The position numbers and the translations under genes are program-made. The notes below the pieces were generated by a model, which had not been told where the DNA came from, did not search any database, and was given only the letters and a program-made list of their open reading frames with translations. Shown here piece by piece: positions 10,923 to 20,920 of a stretch of 32,108 bases of DNA (within the stretch, counting starts at the first letter, position 1; every line of letters begins with the position of its first letter). The DNA is from Pseudomonadota bacterium. GTDB taxonomy: Bacteria > Chloroflexota > UBA6077 > JAJPHF01. The stretch lies in assembly GCA_021325365.1 (NCBI GenBank), contig JAJPHF010000116.1, positions 1-32,108 of the forward strand, written 5' to 3'.

Positions 10923-11237
10923 CATCCCGAGCGGGCACACCAGGGGTGCAGAGGGCCCCCGTGCCGGGGGGCGCCCCCCCCGAGCTTCTCCCCGGGGGTG
11001 CAGGGGCGCTCCCCTGCCGGGGGTTTGCGGGTATCTCCCCAACCTGCTCCTCCTCTCCCTCTTCACCGGGGGTGTGGGGGTGTCCCCCACCTCTCCCCAG
11101 GATGGGGGCCAAGGGCCGGGCATTCCTGCTGGCGTGCGCCCCGCCCGATAGCCTATGGTAAGAGAGTGCCGGCGGGGGCCGTATGGCGTCGGATGGCCCT
11201 CGGCTGGCGCGCTCCCCCAGCATGCGGAAGGTGCCCT
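10923..11237. repeat. Intergenic block of C/G-run hairpins between rpoN and argG
   Basis: A 315-nt gap without a convincing gene. It contains several short stems: CCCCCG-TGC-CGGGGG near 10956-10970, GCAGGGG-CGCT-CCCCTGC (11000-11017) and GTGGGGG-TGT-CCCCCAC (11074-11090), separated by C/T-rich runs. The style resembles short interspersed palindromic elements rather than coding DNA. The first stem may help end rpoN transcription. I see no clear promoter for argG; the 60 bases before its start show only a ribosome site. Confidence 0.5.
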
Positions 11238-13993
<2,756 letters not shown>

Positions 13994-13995
13994 GC

Positions 13996-14433
13996 GTGCG
14001 CTGCCAGCCCGTCACGTCGCCGGCCGACTGGGCGCGGGCCTGCGCCATCCGTCTCGCCGTGTTCGTCGACGAGCAGCGCGTGCCGTTCGAGGAGGAGCTA
14101 GACGAGCACGACCGCGATGCCTTCCACGTCCTGGCCTGGCTCGACGACCGGCCGGTTGGGACGGGCCGCCTGGTGATCGAGGGCGATAGCGGCCGCATCG
14201 GCCGGATGGCCGTCCTGCCGGCGGCGCGCGGCGCGGGTGTGGGCAGCGCGCTGCTACGTGCGCTGCTGGCCGAGGCCGCCGCGCGCGGCCTCCGTTCGGT
14301 CCACCTGGCCGCCCAGCTGCACGCCCGGCCCTTCTACGCCCGCTTCGGCTTCGTCGCCGGTGGCCCCCACTTCCTCGACGCCGGCATCTGGCACCAGCGC
14401 ATGGAGCGCCCAGTGCTGAGCGACGAGTCCTAA
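13996..14433 (+). CDS. GNAT-family N-acetyltransferase (ElaA/YjcF-like)
   Basis: 145 residues. GNAT enzymes move an acetyl group from acetyl-CoA to an amine. The N-terminal block RLAVFVDEQRVPFEEELDEHD is typical of the ElaA/YjcF subgroup. The acetyl-CoA-binding motif is RMAVLPAARGAGVGSALLRA (R-x-x-G-x-G/A variant AARGAGVG). HLAAQLHARPFYARFGFV is the usual C-terminal GNAT block. The GTG start at 13996 lies 2 nt after argH, so it is read with it and needs little or no ribosome site of its own. The operon position suggests a role near arginine metabolism, for example glutamate acetylation, but ElaA-like proteins are not established glutamate acetylases, so this is inference only. Confidence 0.82.
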   Translation: MRCQPVTSPADWARACAIRLAVFVDEQRVPFEEELDEHDRDAFHVLAWLDDRPVGTGRLVIEGDSGRIGRMAVLPAARGAGVGSALLRALLAEAAARGLRSVHLAAQLHARPFYARFGFVAGGPHFLDAGIWHQRMERPVLSDES

Positions 14434-14472
14434 TTCCCGCCGTTCCACTCCGCACCCAGCACTCAGCGCTCC

Positions 14473-15219
14473 TCACGGCATGACCAGCCCGCCGTTGACG
14501 TGCAGCGTCTGGCCCGTGATGTAGCGGGCGCGGTCGCTCGCGAGAAAGACCACGGCCTCCGCGATGTCCTCCGGCTCGCCACAGCGGCCCATCGGGATGC
14601 CGCGCCCGCGCTCGGCCCACTCCTCAGCCGTGTACTTGCCGCGCACGCGCTCGGTCGCCGTCGGCCCCGGCCCGACCGCGTTCACCGTGATCCCGTACGG
14701 CGCCAGCTCCAGCGCCATCGCCTTCGTGAGTCCGATGATGCCGGCCTTCGCCGCCGAATAGTGGGCCCGCACAGCGGAGCCCGTCACCCCATAGTTCGAC
14801 GTCACGTTCACGATGCGGCCCGCGCGCTGCTCCACCATGAGGCGCGCGACCGGCCGCGAGCACAGGTACGCGGCCTTGAGGTTGAGGTCGACGACCTGGT
14901 CCCACTCGTCCTCGTCGAGGTCGAGGAAGTGGCTGGTGAGCGATCCGCCGGCGTTGTTCAGGAGCACGTCCACGCCGCCCCAGGCGGCTCGTACTCGCTC
15001 CACCATCGCGTCGACCTCGCCGCGCCGTGTAACGTTAGCGCGCAGCGCGAGCGCGCGGCCCCCCGCCTGCTCGATCGCCGCGACCGTGACAGCCGCCGCC
15101 GCTTCGTCGCGGTCAACCACCGCCACCGCCGCGCCCTCGCCGGCCAGGCGCAGCGCCGACGCCTTGCCGATCCCGTTGCCACCGCCCGTCACGATCGCCC
15201 GCTTCCCGTACAGCTCCAC
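14473..15219 (-). CDS. Short-chain dehydrogenase/reductase (FabG-like)
   Basis: 248 residues, the normal length for a classical SDR. The cofactor-binding TGGGNGIG motif is at about 10-17, the structural NNAG near 85-88, the catalytic Ser in NVTSNYG and the Tyr-x3-Lys pair in YSAAK near 150. The block ELAPYGITVNAVGPGPTATERV is typical of the FabG/glucose-dehydrogenase branch, and NGGLVMP ends the protein. The Asp in VDRDEAAA near 36 suggests NAD(H) over NADP(H), a weak inference. The start is GTG at 15219 with GGGAGGAG just upstream; the frame runs further upstream but that extension is not family-like. It lies 28 nt downstream of the DUF6176-like gene. The substrate is unknown. Confidence 0.93.
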   Translation of the reverse strand: MELYGKRAIVTGGGNGIGKASALRLAGEGAAVAVVDRDEAAAAVTVAAIEQAGGRALALRANVTRRGEVDAMVERVRAAWGGVDVLLNNAGGSLTSHFLDLDEDEWDQVVDLNLKAAYLCSRPVARLMVEQRAGRIVNVTSNYGVTGSAVRAHYSAAKAGIIGLTKAMALELAPYGITVNAVGPGPTATERVRGKYTAEEWAERGRGIPMGRCGEPEDIAEAVVFLASDRARYITGQTLHVNGGLVMP

Positions 15220-15247
15220 GGCTCCTCCCCGGCGCTCGGTGCGGCCG

Positions 15248-15589
15248 CTAGCCGGCCGCCCAATGGAAGACCTGCTCGGGCAGCGCCGGCAGCGGCTGGT
15301 TGAAGTCGATGCCACAAACCGAGGCCGCCCGCTGCTTGAACCATTGGTCGTAGGGATCGGTGGATGCCGCCCAGGCCTGGAAGGCCTTCAGGGGATCGTC
15401 GGCTTCCATGTAGACGATGACCAGGTCGCCCTGTGGCGTAGACTGCAGGTACCACGACTCGCGCGTGATGCCCATGCGCCGGAACGACTCGCTGGTCTCG
15501 CGCTGCCGCTCGGTTGCCTCCTGGGCGAAGCGCCGCCCGTCTTCCGACTTGCCGGGCAGAACCGGGAACGCCACCGCTATCGTACCCAT
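15248..15589 (-). CDS. Small DUF6176/ABM-like protein
   Basis: 113 residues with the sequence character of a dimeric alpha+beta (ferredoxin-like) barrel: TIAVAFPVLPGKSEDGRRFAQE, then MGITRESWYLQ, then GDLVIVYMEADDPLKAFQAW. Proteins with this layout (DUF6176, antibiotic-biosynthesis monooxygenase-like, Dabb) usually bind or transform small aromatic or stress-related molecules, but many have no known activity. No cofactor motif is visible. GAGAGGAG lies about 9 nt before the ATG. Short spacing to the SDR gene suggests a two-gene operon, possibly one pathway step each. Confidence 0.7.
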   Translation of the reverse strand: MGTIAVAFPVLPGKSEDGRRFAQEATERQRETSESFRRMGITRESWYLQSTPQGDLVIVYMEADDPLKAFQAWAASTDPYDQWFKQRAASVCGIDFNQPLPALPEQVFHWAAG

Positions 15590-15759
15590 CGTCCTAGACT
15601 CCTCTCGCGTCGAGATCGCCGCCGGCGGCCGCGCCGTCCAGCACGCGTCACGAGAGATACGCGCGGCGAATATTACCGGATCACCGGGCCTCGTCCGCCC
15701 TCACCCGGGGGCCCAGAATAAAGCGAGCGTCACTGGCCTTCCCACGGAGCGGCGCAGCC

Positions 15760-15807
15760 TACCCCCCTCTCCCCCTGGGAGAGGGGCTGGGGGTGAGGGC
15801 GCGGCCC
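15760..15807 (+). repeat. Interspersed palindromic repeat, copy A
   Basis: The stretch contains CCCTCTCCCCCTGGGAGAGG followed by GCTGGGGGTGAGGGCGCG. The core CCTCTCCC-CCT-GGGAGAGG is an inverted repeat. A nearly identical copy in the same orientation lies at 27556-27600. This is a common type of short interspersed element in GC-rich bacteria. It lies just past the stop of the GH lipoprotein gene, upstream of the DUF6176 gene on the minus strand. Confidence 0.8.
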
Positions 15808-15818
15808 CGCGCGGGCGG

Positions 15819-16964
15819 CTACTTGAGGAGGCGCTTCAGCGCATCGTAGGCGGGGCGCGGCGTCCCATCCGGGCTGGTGATCGCCCAGTAGGTCTGCTCC
15901 TGGTCCGCCTTCCAGGACGGGTCGGCGAGCGTCCAGATGATCATCGGACCGAGCCACGGCTTCCAGTGCTCCTGCGCGTATTGCACGGCTCGCGCGAGGT
16001 AGTTGGCCTTCTCGTCCTCGGTCACCGCGTGCCACTTGTACGGCGAGTCGGGCCGCGGGTCGCTCGTCCAGCCCATCTCCAGGATGGCGATGTGGTGGGC
16101 GCCGTCGTCGTTCTCCTCCATGATCTTCCGCAGGTCCTCGACGTGGCGGAAGGAGTACGCGCGGCGCAGCTCCTCGGGGCTGGGATCGTGATTGGTCAGC
16201 TCGGGGTTCTTGGCCACCTCGCCCGGGTCCATCTCCGGCGGCGCCTTGAAGCCCGCCGCGTGGACCCCCAGCAGGTCGAACAGCCCTTTCGCCCCGGCGG
16301 CGTACATCTCCTGCAAGTACACGGTGTCCGCCCGCGCTCGGTCGCTCATGTCCGTCGTGGGCGACAGGCCGCCGCTGATGATCAGCGCGTCCGGGTCGCC
16401 CTTGCGAATCGCCAGGTTGGCGATGCGCAGCAGCTTCACGTAGTCGGCCGCGCTGGGCGGCTGGTTTCCCCACTCGCGCGCCAGGTTCGGCTCGTTCCAG
16501 ATCTCGTAGCCCGCAATTCGCCCCTTGTAGCGCTGGCTGAGGGCGTAGAGAAAATCGCCCCAGTCAGCCATGCGGTCCGGTGGCCCGACCTCGGGGAACA
16601 CCCGATCGCTGCGCGCCCAGGCGGGCTGCATCCCCACACGGGCAATGAGCTTCAGGTTCGCTCGCTGCACCGCGTCCACGATGCGGTCGGGCTCGTTCCA
16701 TTCGAAGCGGCCCTTGGCGTCGCCCTCCATGTACGCCCACGGGAAGTTCACTTTTACCCAGGTGAAGCCCGCGTCGCGCGCCAGGCCCAGGTCACGGTCG
16801 GTCGTGTCGGGATAGCCCCAGAGGTGCGCTTGCACGCCCACGCCCTTGGCGTCGCCGGGGCCGCTCTTGAAGAACGGCAGGCTGCCGCACGCGGCGGTGC
16901 TCAGGGCCAGGCTGAGGAGGACGAGACGCGGGAGAAGCCGGCGCGCAAGCGACCTGATCGTCAC
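15819..16964 (-). CDS. Lipoprotein glycoside hydrolase, clan-A-like TIM barrel
   Basis: 381 residues. Residues 1-25 form a lipoprotein signal with lipobox STAAC and Cys26 as the lipid-bearing residue. The rest is a (beta/alpha)8 barrel in the GH5/GH39-like group that cleaves beta-glycosidic bonds with retention. The candidate acid/base Glu158 is in YEIWNEPN, and the candidate nucleophile Glu296 is in AILEMGWTS. It is clearly related to the C-terminal half of the next protein: both have WNEPNLAREWGN, FKAPPEM/YKAPPEM, W.VTED.KA.Y and GTPRPAY. The start is a GTG at 16964; the ribosome site is weak (GGGG). The exact substrate cannot be read from the sequence; anchoring on the cell surface fits a role in glycan turnover. 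Confidence 0.82.
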   Translation of the reverse strand: MTIRSLARRLLPRLVLLSLALSTAACGSLPFFKSGPGDAKGVGVQAHLWGYPDTTDRDLGLARDAGFTWVKVNFPWAYMEGDAKGRFEWNEPDRIVDAVQRANLKLIARVGMQPAWARSDRVFPEVGPPDRMADWGDFLYALSQRYKGRIAGYEIWNEPNLAREWGNQPPSAADYVKLLRIANLAIRKGDPDALIISGGLSPTTDMSDRARADTVYLQEMYAAGAKGLFDLLGVHAAGFKAPPEMDPGEVAKNPELTNHDPSPEELRRAYSFRHVEDLRKIMEENDDGAHHIAILEMGWTSDPRPDSPYKWHAVTEDEKANYLARAVQYAQEHWKPWLGPMIIWTLADPSWKADQEQTYWAITSPDGTPRPAYDALKRLLK

Positions 16965-17145
16965 AGCAGTGCCCCACGTGGAGTTACACCCGCAAGTCTA
17001 GCCGCTCCGCCACGTGTCACGCCGCCATTTCGGGCCGCGCTGCACGGAGCCCGCCGCCGTCGCGTCCCAAGACCCGAGGCCTCCCGGCCCCGGGCCCCGG
17101 TGGCGGGCCGCCTAACGGCTGCGCCCGTCATGCGAGCGCCACGCG

Positions 17146-18879
17146 TTACGGCAGGGTGCCGTTCTGGCGGGCGTTGAGGAGCGCGTTGTAGGCCGGGCGG
17201 GGCGTGCCGTCGGGGTTGGTGATCGACCACCAGTATTCTTCGTTGTCGCGCGTCCAGCCCGGCGCGGAGAGGTTCCAGAGGTTCATCACGCCGATCCAGG
17301 GCGACCACTTGTCGCGCGCCCACTTGTACGCGCCCACGATGTACTGTGCCTTCTGGTCCTCGGTCACCCGGTGCCAAGCGTACGCGGGGTGTACCTCATC
17401 CGACGTCCAGCCAAACTCCAGCAGCCAGACCTGCTTCGCGTCGTCGCCGTTGCGCACCATCACGTCCCGCAGCTGCTCCACGCGCCGGAAGCTGAAGCTC
17501 GGATGCCCGCCGTAGCTGGGGTCCGCGGCCACATCGTCAGGGCTCATCTCTGGCGGCGCCTTGTAGCCGGCCCCGTGCGCGCCCAGCACGTCGAACCACT
17601 GCGCCCCGCCGGCGTCGTAGATCCACTGCAGGTACTGGTCGTCGGGCCGGGCGTCGTCGTTCTGCGTGCCCGTCGGCGTGAGCCCCGCCGTCACGATCGT
17701 CATCTGCGGGTCCACGCTCTTCGCCGCCTGATACGCCAGCTGCAGCAGCCGCACGTACTGGCCCGCCTGGTCCTGGTTGATCGGCTTGTTGCCCCACTCC
17801 CGCGCCAGGTTCGGCTCGTTCCAGACCTCGATGCCGTAGACCCGGCCGATCGGCGAGCCGGTGCCGTATCGCGTCGTGAACGCCCGAATGAAGTCGGCAT
17901 AGTCCTCGAAGCGATCGGGCGCACACTCGTTGCCGCGGTTGTCCCACGTCGGGCAGGCCCAGGACGGCGGGAAGTCGATACGCGCGAGCACCTTGATGCC
18001 CGCGGCCGTGGACGCGGACACGACGCGATCGGCCTCGCGCCAGTCGAAGATGCCTTTGCCCGCGCCCTCGATCTCGCGCCACTGGAACAGGGTCTTCTGC
18101 CAGGTGAAATTCAGCTCGCGCAGCTTGCCGAGGTCGCGCTGCGTGGTGTTCGCCTCGCCCCAGATAAAGATGTTCATGCCGTACTCGGGGCTGTTCGCCT
18201 GATAGGCGCCCAGCCGCACGTAGCGGCCCGGCCCTGCGGCCGTGGCGCCCGCGGCCGCCAGCGCCGCGGGATCGCCCGTGGCAGACGGATCCGCCACGGA
18301 GGCCGGATCGCCGCTGGCCCCCACGTCGGCCAGCACGGCCGGCACGGTCACCGTGCTGGGCGCCACCGGGGCGCCGAAGCTGCTCACGCCCGGCGCGGCC
18401 GCTAGCGGCGGTGCGCCGCCGGCCGACGCGCTCGCCGTGGAGGCGCCCGCCGCCGTGGCGCTAGCCGAATCACCAGAAGTCGCCGGCGCGGCGACCAGGT
18501 ACTGGCCAGACACCCAGCCGCTGCCGCCCTGCCGATCGTAGCGCACCCGATACCAGCGGACGCTGTCCGCCGTCACCGGGCCATCCAGCACCTCCACCTG
18601 GGCGCCCTCGACCAGCACCGCCGCCACGTCGCCCTGCAGGCTCGGGGCGGCCCGCACCCGCAAGCCATCGCCATCCGTGCCCTGCACCTGGACGCTCGCG
18701 CCCACGGACAGATCGCCACCCTGCTGGGCGGCCGAGGCCAACGTCGAGGCCGTCTCGCCGTGTGGCGCGAGCCCCGCGGCTGCCGCTATCGTCCGATCGG
18801 GCGCGCCAAGCGGCCCTGCTGCTGCCGCCAGGAGCACCACCCCGAGCGCCAGCCGTTGAAAGCTCCATCGCCGTACCAA
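17146..18879 (-). CDS. Secreted SH3-domain glycoside hydrolase, paralogue of the neighbouring lipoprotein
   Basis: 577 residues. An N-terminal signal peptide (about 1-32, VRRWSFQRLALGVVLLAAAAG) is followed by a bacterial SH3-like domain at about 56-130 (GLRVRAAPSLQGDVAAVLVEGAQ, then SGWVSGQYL). Next is an Ala/Ser/Gly/Pro linker (130-218) and the barrel from about 225. The acid/base Glu355 is in EVWNEPN and the nucleophile Glu488 in WLLEFGWTS. SH3 modules in such enzymes often hold them to the cell wall. I prefer TTG at 18879, which has GGGAGGG 5 nt upstream, over the ATG at 18909, which has none. It lies 181 nt upstream of its paralogue on the same strand, so the pair may be co-transcribed. 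Confidence 0.82.
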   Translation of the reverse strand: MVRRWSFQRLALGVVLLAAAAGPLGAPDRTIAAAAGLAPHGETASTLASAAQQGGDLSVGASVQVQGTDGDGLRVRAAPSLQGDVAAVLVEGAQVEVLDGPVTADSVRWYRVRYDRQGGSGWVSGQYLVAAPATSGDSASATAAGASTASASAGGAPPLAAAPGVSSFGAPVAPSTVTVPAVLADVGASGDPASVADPSATGDPAALAAAGATAAGPGRYVRLGAYQANSPEYGMNIFIWGEANTTQRDLGKLRELNFTWQKTLFQWREIEGAGKGIFDWREADRVVSASTAAGIKVLARIDFPPSWACPTWDNRGNECAPDRFEDYADFIRAFTTRYGTGSPIGRVYGIEVWNEPNLAREWGNKPINQDQAGQYVRLLQLAYQAAKSVDPQMTIVTAGLTPTGTQNDDARPDDQYLQWIYDAGGAQWFDVLGAHGAGYKAPPEMSPDDVAADPSYGGHPSFSFRRVEQLRDVMVRNGDDAKQVWLLEFGWTSDEVHPAYAWHRVTEDQKAQYIVGAYKWARDKWSPWIGVMNLWNLSAPGWTRDNEEYWWSITNPDGTPRPAYNALLNARQNGTLP

Positions 18880-18988
18880 GACGTCCCTCCCTCTCCCAGG
18901 TCCGACCATCGCCGGTCCGTCCCGGCGCCCGCGCGACCGCGCGCTCCCACCCAGACGCCGGCACGCGCTTGAGCCGGGCGGAGCGCGC

Positions 18989-18997
18989 AGTGTAGCA
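18989..18997 (-). promoter_or_regulatory. Extended -10 candidate for the SH3 glycoside hydrolase gene
   Basis: On the minus strand TGC-TACACT matches TGn-TATAAT at the invariant TG and four of six hexamer positions. The leader to the TTG start would be about 100 nt. There is no good -35, which extended -10 promoters can lack. Confidence 0.35.
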
Positions 18998-19097
18998 TGG
19001 GCCGGGTCCCAAGCCCGCCTATTGTAATCGAGGCCGCCCGATCACACCACCCCGGCGGCCAGACCGCGCGGCCCTCCGGGCGCGCGGACGGAGTAGC

Positions 19098-20741
19098 ATG
19101 CGGCGTGTAGCTCCTCGGGCCGTGTCGGCCGCCGGCCGCCCCGCCCTCCGCTCGGCGCCTCTCACATCTGCCCCGACGACGGCCGCGTGGCTGCGCGCCG
19201 CGCTGGTCCCGGTCGCCCTGCTCGCCGCGGTCTGGGCGCTCTACGGCGACGCGCTCGGCTATGCGTTCATGTACGACGACGGCATCGACCTGGCGCGCGG
19301 CGAGCAGCGCTCAGTCCTCTCGCTGCTCACCTCCGGCGAGGGCGCCTTCTACTATCGGCCCCTCCCCTTCATCATCTGGAAGGCCATGCACGCGGCACTC
19401 GGCCGCTATGACCCCTTCTGGTTCCACCTGCTGCCGCTGCTGCTGCACGCGCTCAACGCCTGGCTGCTGTATCGAATGGCGCGCACGCTGGGGCTGGGCG
19501 CGGTCGCCGCCCTCGTCGCCGCCGGGCTTTTTGTGACATTTCCGTTCCACTACCAGGTCGTGCCCTGGGCGGGCGCCCTGTTCCATCCACTCGTGACGGC
19601 CCTCATGCTCGGCGCGCTGCTGACCTACCGCGAGGCGCGCTGCCGCCGCTCCGTCGGCTGGCTCGGCGTCTCACTCGCCTGTGGGCTCCTCGCGCTGTTC
19701 ACCCAGGAGTACGCGGTCACGCTCGGCGTGCTCGTCGCGGGGCTGGAGCTGTGGCTCTGGCGCCAGAGGGCGGTGGCGCACCCGCGCCCCTACGCGCTCC
19801 TCTACCTCGGGCTCGCGGGCGCCTTCGCGCTGTGGTGGGTGGCCGTCCCGAAGTGGCCCCGTGCCTTCGCCGTCGACGGCGTCTCGCTCGTCCGCAACGG
19901 CTTGATGTTCCTTCAGGCGCTCCTCTGGCCGCTCGCCATCGCCTGGCGGTGGGCGCCGCCCGCGCTGCTCGTCCGCCCGGAGGCGGCCGTCGCCGGCGCA
20001 GCGGCGCTCGCCCTGCCGGGGGCGGTGGCGCTCTACGCGCGGCGCCGCGCGCTCGGCTGGCTCGCGCTCGCGCTGGGCTGGGTCGCCGTCACCGCGCTGC
20101 CCGTCTGGGCCACGCTCCCCTGGCAGTACGTCGAGGACGGCGCCCGCCTCTACTACCTGCCGAGTGTCGGCATCGCGCTCGCCTGGGGCGGGCTAGCGGC
20201 GCTGGTGCCGCGCCATGGACATGCGCGCCTGCTGGGCCGCGCGCTCGTCGTCGCGCTCTGCCTGTGGGCCGTCGCGCAGAGCGTGGCGTTCCTCGCTCCG
20301 CGCCGCGCCATGTACGCCGAGGGCACGGCCCTGTTGCGCGCAGCGGTCGCCAGGGCCAGCGCCGCGCCGGTCGGCGGCACGGTGCTGTTCGTGAACCTCC
20401 CCGCCTGGGAGGCGCCCGATTGGCCCGCCTTTCCGCTCGGCAATACGGGCGTCACGTTCGTGCCGGAGTACGTGCTGCTCGGCCAGGCCCTGCACGTGAA
20501 CGGCGCCGGGCCGGCGCCGGTCGCGTCGTTGGCGACGACGGACCTGCCCGGCGGCTGGCCCGCCCACTACGGCCCGCACGGCGCGTGGGCCAGCCTGGAC
20601 GAGATCGAGGCCGCCGCGCGCGGCGCCACTGCCGCCTACGTAACGCGGTTCGGCCCCGACCGGCTCGCGCTCGAGCCGCTGGCGCTCGCCCCCCTGCTAG
20701 GTGCCGAGCCGCGCGCCGGCCCCGCTGTCACACTGCCGTAA
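19098..20741 (+). CDS. Polytopic GT-C-like membrane glycosyltransferase or related protein
   Basis: 547 residues with about ten hydrophobic segments and short loops, typical of GT-C-fold enzymes (PMT/ArnT/Ykl families) that use polyprenyl-phosphate sugars. After the first helix (33-48), the loop FMYDDGIDLARGE carries Asp60-Asp61, at the place where GT-C enzymes have a catalytic acidic pair. The following block AFYYRPLPFIIWKAMHAALG and HLLPLLLHALNAWLLYRMAR fit this group. The C-terminal region (about 420-547) is soluble and probably extracellular. The ATG is preceded by GGAG at 19089-19092. It is divergent from the glycoside hydrolase pair, which fits a surface-glycan neighbourhood. The family is likely, the donor and acceptor unknown. 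Confidence 0.7.
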   Translation: MRRVAPRAVSAAGRPALRSAPLTSAPTTAAWLRAALVPVALLAAVWALYGDALGYAFMYDDGIDLARGEQRSVLSLLTSGEGAFYYRPLPFIIWKAMHAALGRYDPFWFHLLPLLLHALNAWLLYRMARTLGLGAVAALVAAGLFVTFPFHYQVVPWAGALFHPLVTALMLGALLTYREARCRRSVGWLGVSLACGLLALFTQEYAVTLGVLVAGLELWLWRQRAVAHPRPYALLYLGLAGAFALWWVAVPKWPRAFAVDGVSLVRNGLMFLQALLWPLAIAWRWAPPALLVRPEAAVAGAAALALPGAVALYARRRALGWLALALGWVAVTALPVWATLPWQYVEDGARLYYLPSVGIALAWGGLAALVPRHGHARLLGRALVVALCLWAVAQSVAFLAPRRAMYAEGTALLRAAVARASAAPVGGTVLFVNLPAWEAPDWPAFPLGNTGVTFVPEYVLLGQALHVNGAGPAPVASLATTDLPGGWPAHYGPHGAWASLDEIEAAARGATAAYVTRFGPDRLALEPLALAPLLGAEPRAGPAVTLP

Positions 20742-20920
20742 CATGACCGAGACACCTAATCCTTCCCTTATTAATGGCGACCCCGCTACAATGGCGTGTC
20801 TTGGGCGCTGGGGTTGCGCAGCCCCGAACGCCCCGGGCGCGTGGTCGAAGGAGCGCGCCGAGCGGCGCTAGCCGGTCGGCGCGACGTGCTTTCGCCCCAA
20901 GGGACCAAGGAGGGGACATC

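Noticed and set aside
14453..14472. Short heptamer-like repeat (CACCCAG, CACTCAG) between argH operon and SDR gene
   Set aside because: Only two imperfect units; too short to call a repeat array.
18880..18909. ATG start at 18909 for the SH3 glycoside hydrolase
   Set aside because: The purine-rich ribosome site lies inside this extension, immediately ahead of TTG 18879, which begins a normal signal peptide.
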